A stretch of DNA of 6,556 bases, from assembly GCA_945889545.1 (NCBI GenBank), contig CAMDCC010000177.1:1-6556 (forward strand), in the 5' to 3' direction. Below, in pieces: positions 5,720 through 6,556 of this stretch (position 1 is its first letter; each line of letters begins with the position of its first letter). The notes beneath the pieces are model-generated. The model made no database searches. It worked only from the letters and a program-made list of their open reading frames with translations, and was not told where the DNA came from. A program made the position numbers and the translations under genes. Source of the stretch: Bifidobacterium breve. Lineage in GTDB: Bacteria > Actinomycetota > Acidimicrobiia > IMCC26256 > PALSA-555.

Positions 5720-6556
5720 GTGCCGGAGTGGTGGCAGATTCTTCTCACGATCGCCGCGGGCGTCGTCACCGGTCTGCTCTCCGGGATGTTCGGGATCGGC
5801 GGCGCGATCATCTCGAACCCTGCACTGCGCGCGCTCGGTGCCGGTCCGCGCATCGCGATCGGGTCCACGTTGCCGGCCATCATCCCGGGCGCGCTCACCG
5901 GCGCACTGCGCTACCGGCGCGAGGGTTTGATCATCACGCGCGTCTTTCGCTGGACCGCGCCGTTTGGGATCGTTTCATCGGTCGGTGGTGCGTTCGCCGC
6001 CGACGCCATCCCCGAAGCGCACGCGCTCACACTCGCCCTCGCCGTTCTCCTGGGGATCACCTCGGTGCGGTTGAGCCGCACACCGCGTCCGCCAGTCCCG
6101 GTGGTCGCCGAGACCGACGCGGAGACAGCCGCCACAACCGCCGGCCAGATCTCACCGGGCGGTCACGATGCCTCGGCCGCCCAGGTACCGCGGTGGAAGC
6201 TGGGTGTGACCGGTCTGCTCGCCGGTGGGCTGAGTGGGCTCCTGGGTGTGGGCGGCGGCGTGCTGATGGTGCCGTTGTTCACCGGTTGGCTCCGGATCCC
6301 GCTGAAACCCGCGTTGGCCACGTCGCTCGCATGCGTCGGTATCCTCGCGATTCCCGGAACGATCAGCCACGCCGCGCTCGGTCACATCGACTGGGGCTTC
6401 GCACTCCCCCTGGCCATTGGCATCGTGCCCGGCGCTCGCCTCGGCGCCCACATCACGATCGGGATCAGCGAACATCGCCTCCGCGTCCTGGTCGGCACGG
6501 TCCTCGGTGTGATCTCGGTGGTCTACGGAGTCGCCGAGCTCGTGGCGCTCGTCTAG
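5720..6556 (+). CDS. TauE/SafE-family membrane permease
   Basis: This 278-residue inner-membrane protein has two related halves of about four helices each, the hallmark of the TauE/SafE (DUF81) family. Each half opens with the family glycine motif: GLLSGMFGIGGA at 18-29 and GLSGLLGVGGG at 170-180. Likely helices lie near 6-36, 45-63, 72-94, 100-117, 161-190, 200-219, 226-245 and 254-276. A hydrophilic Ala/Thr/Pro-rich linker of about 40 residues (119-158) joins the halves. GARLGAHI at 238-245 is typical of the last third. Family members move small anions such as sulfite, sulfoacetate or other organosulfur compounds, but many have unknown substrates, and no sulfur gene is nearby to decide. GTG 5720 is chosen because the first helix starts right after it and a -10-like element precedes it; no Shine-Dalgarno is visible. 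The open frame upstream is antisense to dapA. The gene is complete, ending with TAG at 6554-6556. Confidence 0.88.
   Translation: MPEWWQILLTIAAGVVTGLLSGMFGIGGAIISNPALRALGAGPRIAIGSTLPAIIPGALTGALRYRREGLIITRVFRWTAPFGIVSSVGGAFAADAIPEAHALTLALAVLLGITSVRLSRTPRPPVPVVAETDAETAATTAGQISPGGHDASAAQVPRWKLGVTGLLAGGLSGLLGVGGGVLMVPLFTGWLRIPLKPALATSLACVGILAIPGTISHAALGHIDWGFALPLAIGIVPGARLGAHITIGISEHRLRVLVGTVLGVISVVYGVAELVALV

Noticed and set aside
5695..5898. Upstream extension of dapA to an ATG at 5898
   Set aside because: The extra 68 residues are antisense to the first helices of the permease gene and match nothing in DapA proteins, which start shortly before the barrel strand GVYVPLITPF.

Overview
The window is 6,556 bases of GC-rich bacterial DNA that reads as ordinary actinobacterial chromosome with one small accessory island. 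The best taxonomic clue is the 2-oxoglutarate dehydrogenase/decarboxylase E1 gene at the left edge. Its linker and first helices resemble actinobacterial Kgd/OdhA proteins. Frequent GTG starts, weak or absent Shine-Dalgarno sequences and two candidate leaderless promoters also fit Actinomycetota, possibly an uncultured acidimicrobiial-type lineage; the class is a guess.

Layout: (1) 2-2398, plus strand: the C-terminal 798 codons of kgd, with its start outside the window. (2) 2399-2477: a convergent gap holding a long imperfect hairpin without a U-tract. (3) 2478-3115, minus strand: a two-gene HepT/MntA toxin-antitoxin module, with the antitoxin nucleotidyltransferase first and the HEPN toxin second, overlapping by four bases. 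(4) 3207-4787, minus strand: a 14-helix DHA2-type drug/proton antiporter. (5) 4798-5694, minus strand: a DapA-family aldolase with every catalytic residue of dihydrodipicolinate synthase, ten bases upstream of the transporter and probably cotranscribed with it. (6) 5695-5719: a 25-base divergent gap with a perfect 10-base palindrome that supplies a TANNNT-type -10 element on each strand. (7) 5720-6556, plus strand: a complete TauE/SafE-family membrane permease whose stop codon is the last codon of the window.

The genes do not form one pathway. Kgd belongs to the TCA cycle, and DapA would make the first committed lysine/diaminopimelate intermediate. The MFS protein is probably an exporter, and the TauE/SafE protein probably moves a small anion. 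HepT/MntA is a self-contained RNase toxin with its AMP-transferring antitoxin. It looks inserted between kgd and the transporter, and its sampled GC is somewhat lower than its neighbours'. I found no RNA gene, CRISPR array, insertion sequence or integrase. No gap between genes exceeds 100 bases. The features most worth a second look are the HepT/MntA module with its operator-like upstream repeats, and the compact symmetric promoter between dapA and the permease gene. I see no clear evidence of a wholly undescribed system.
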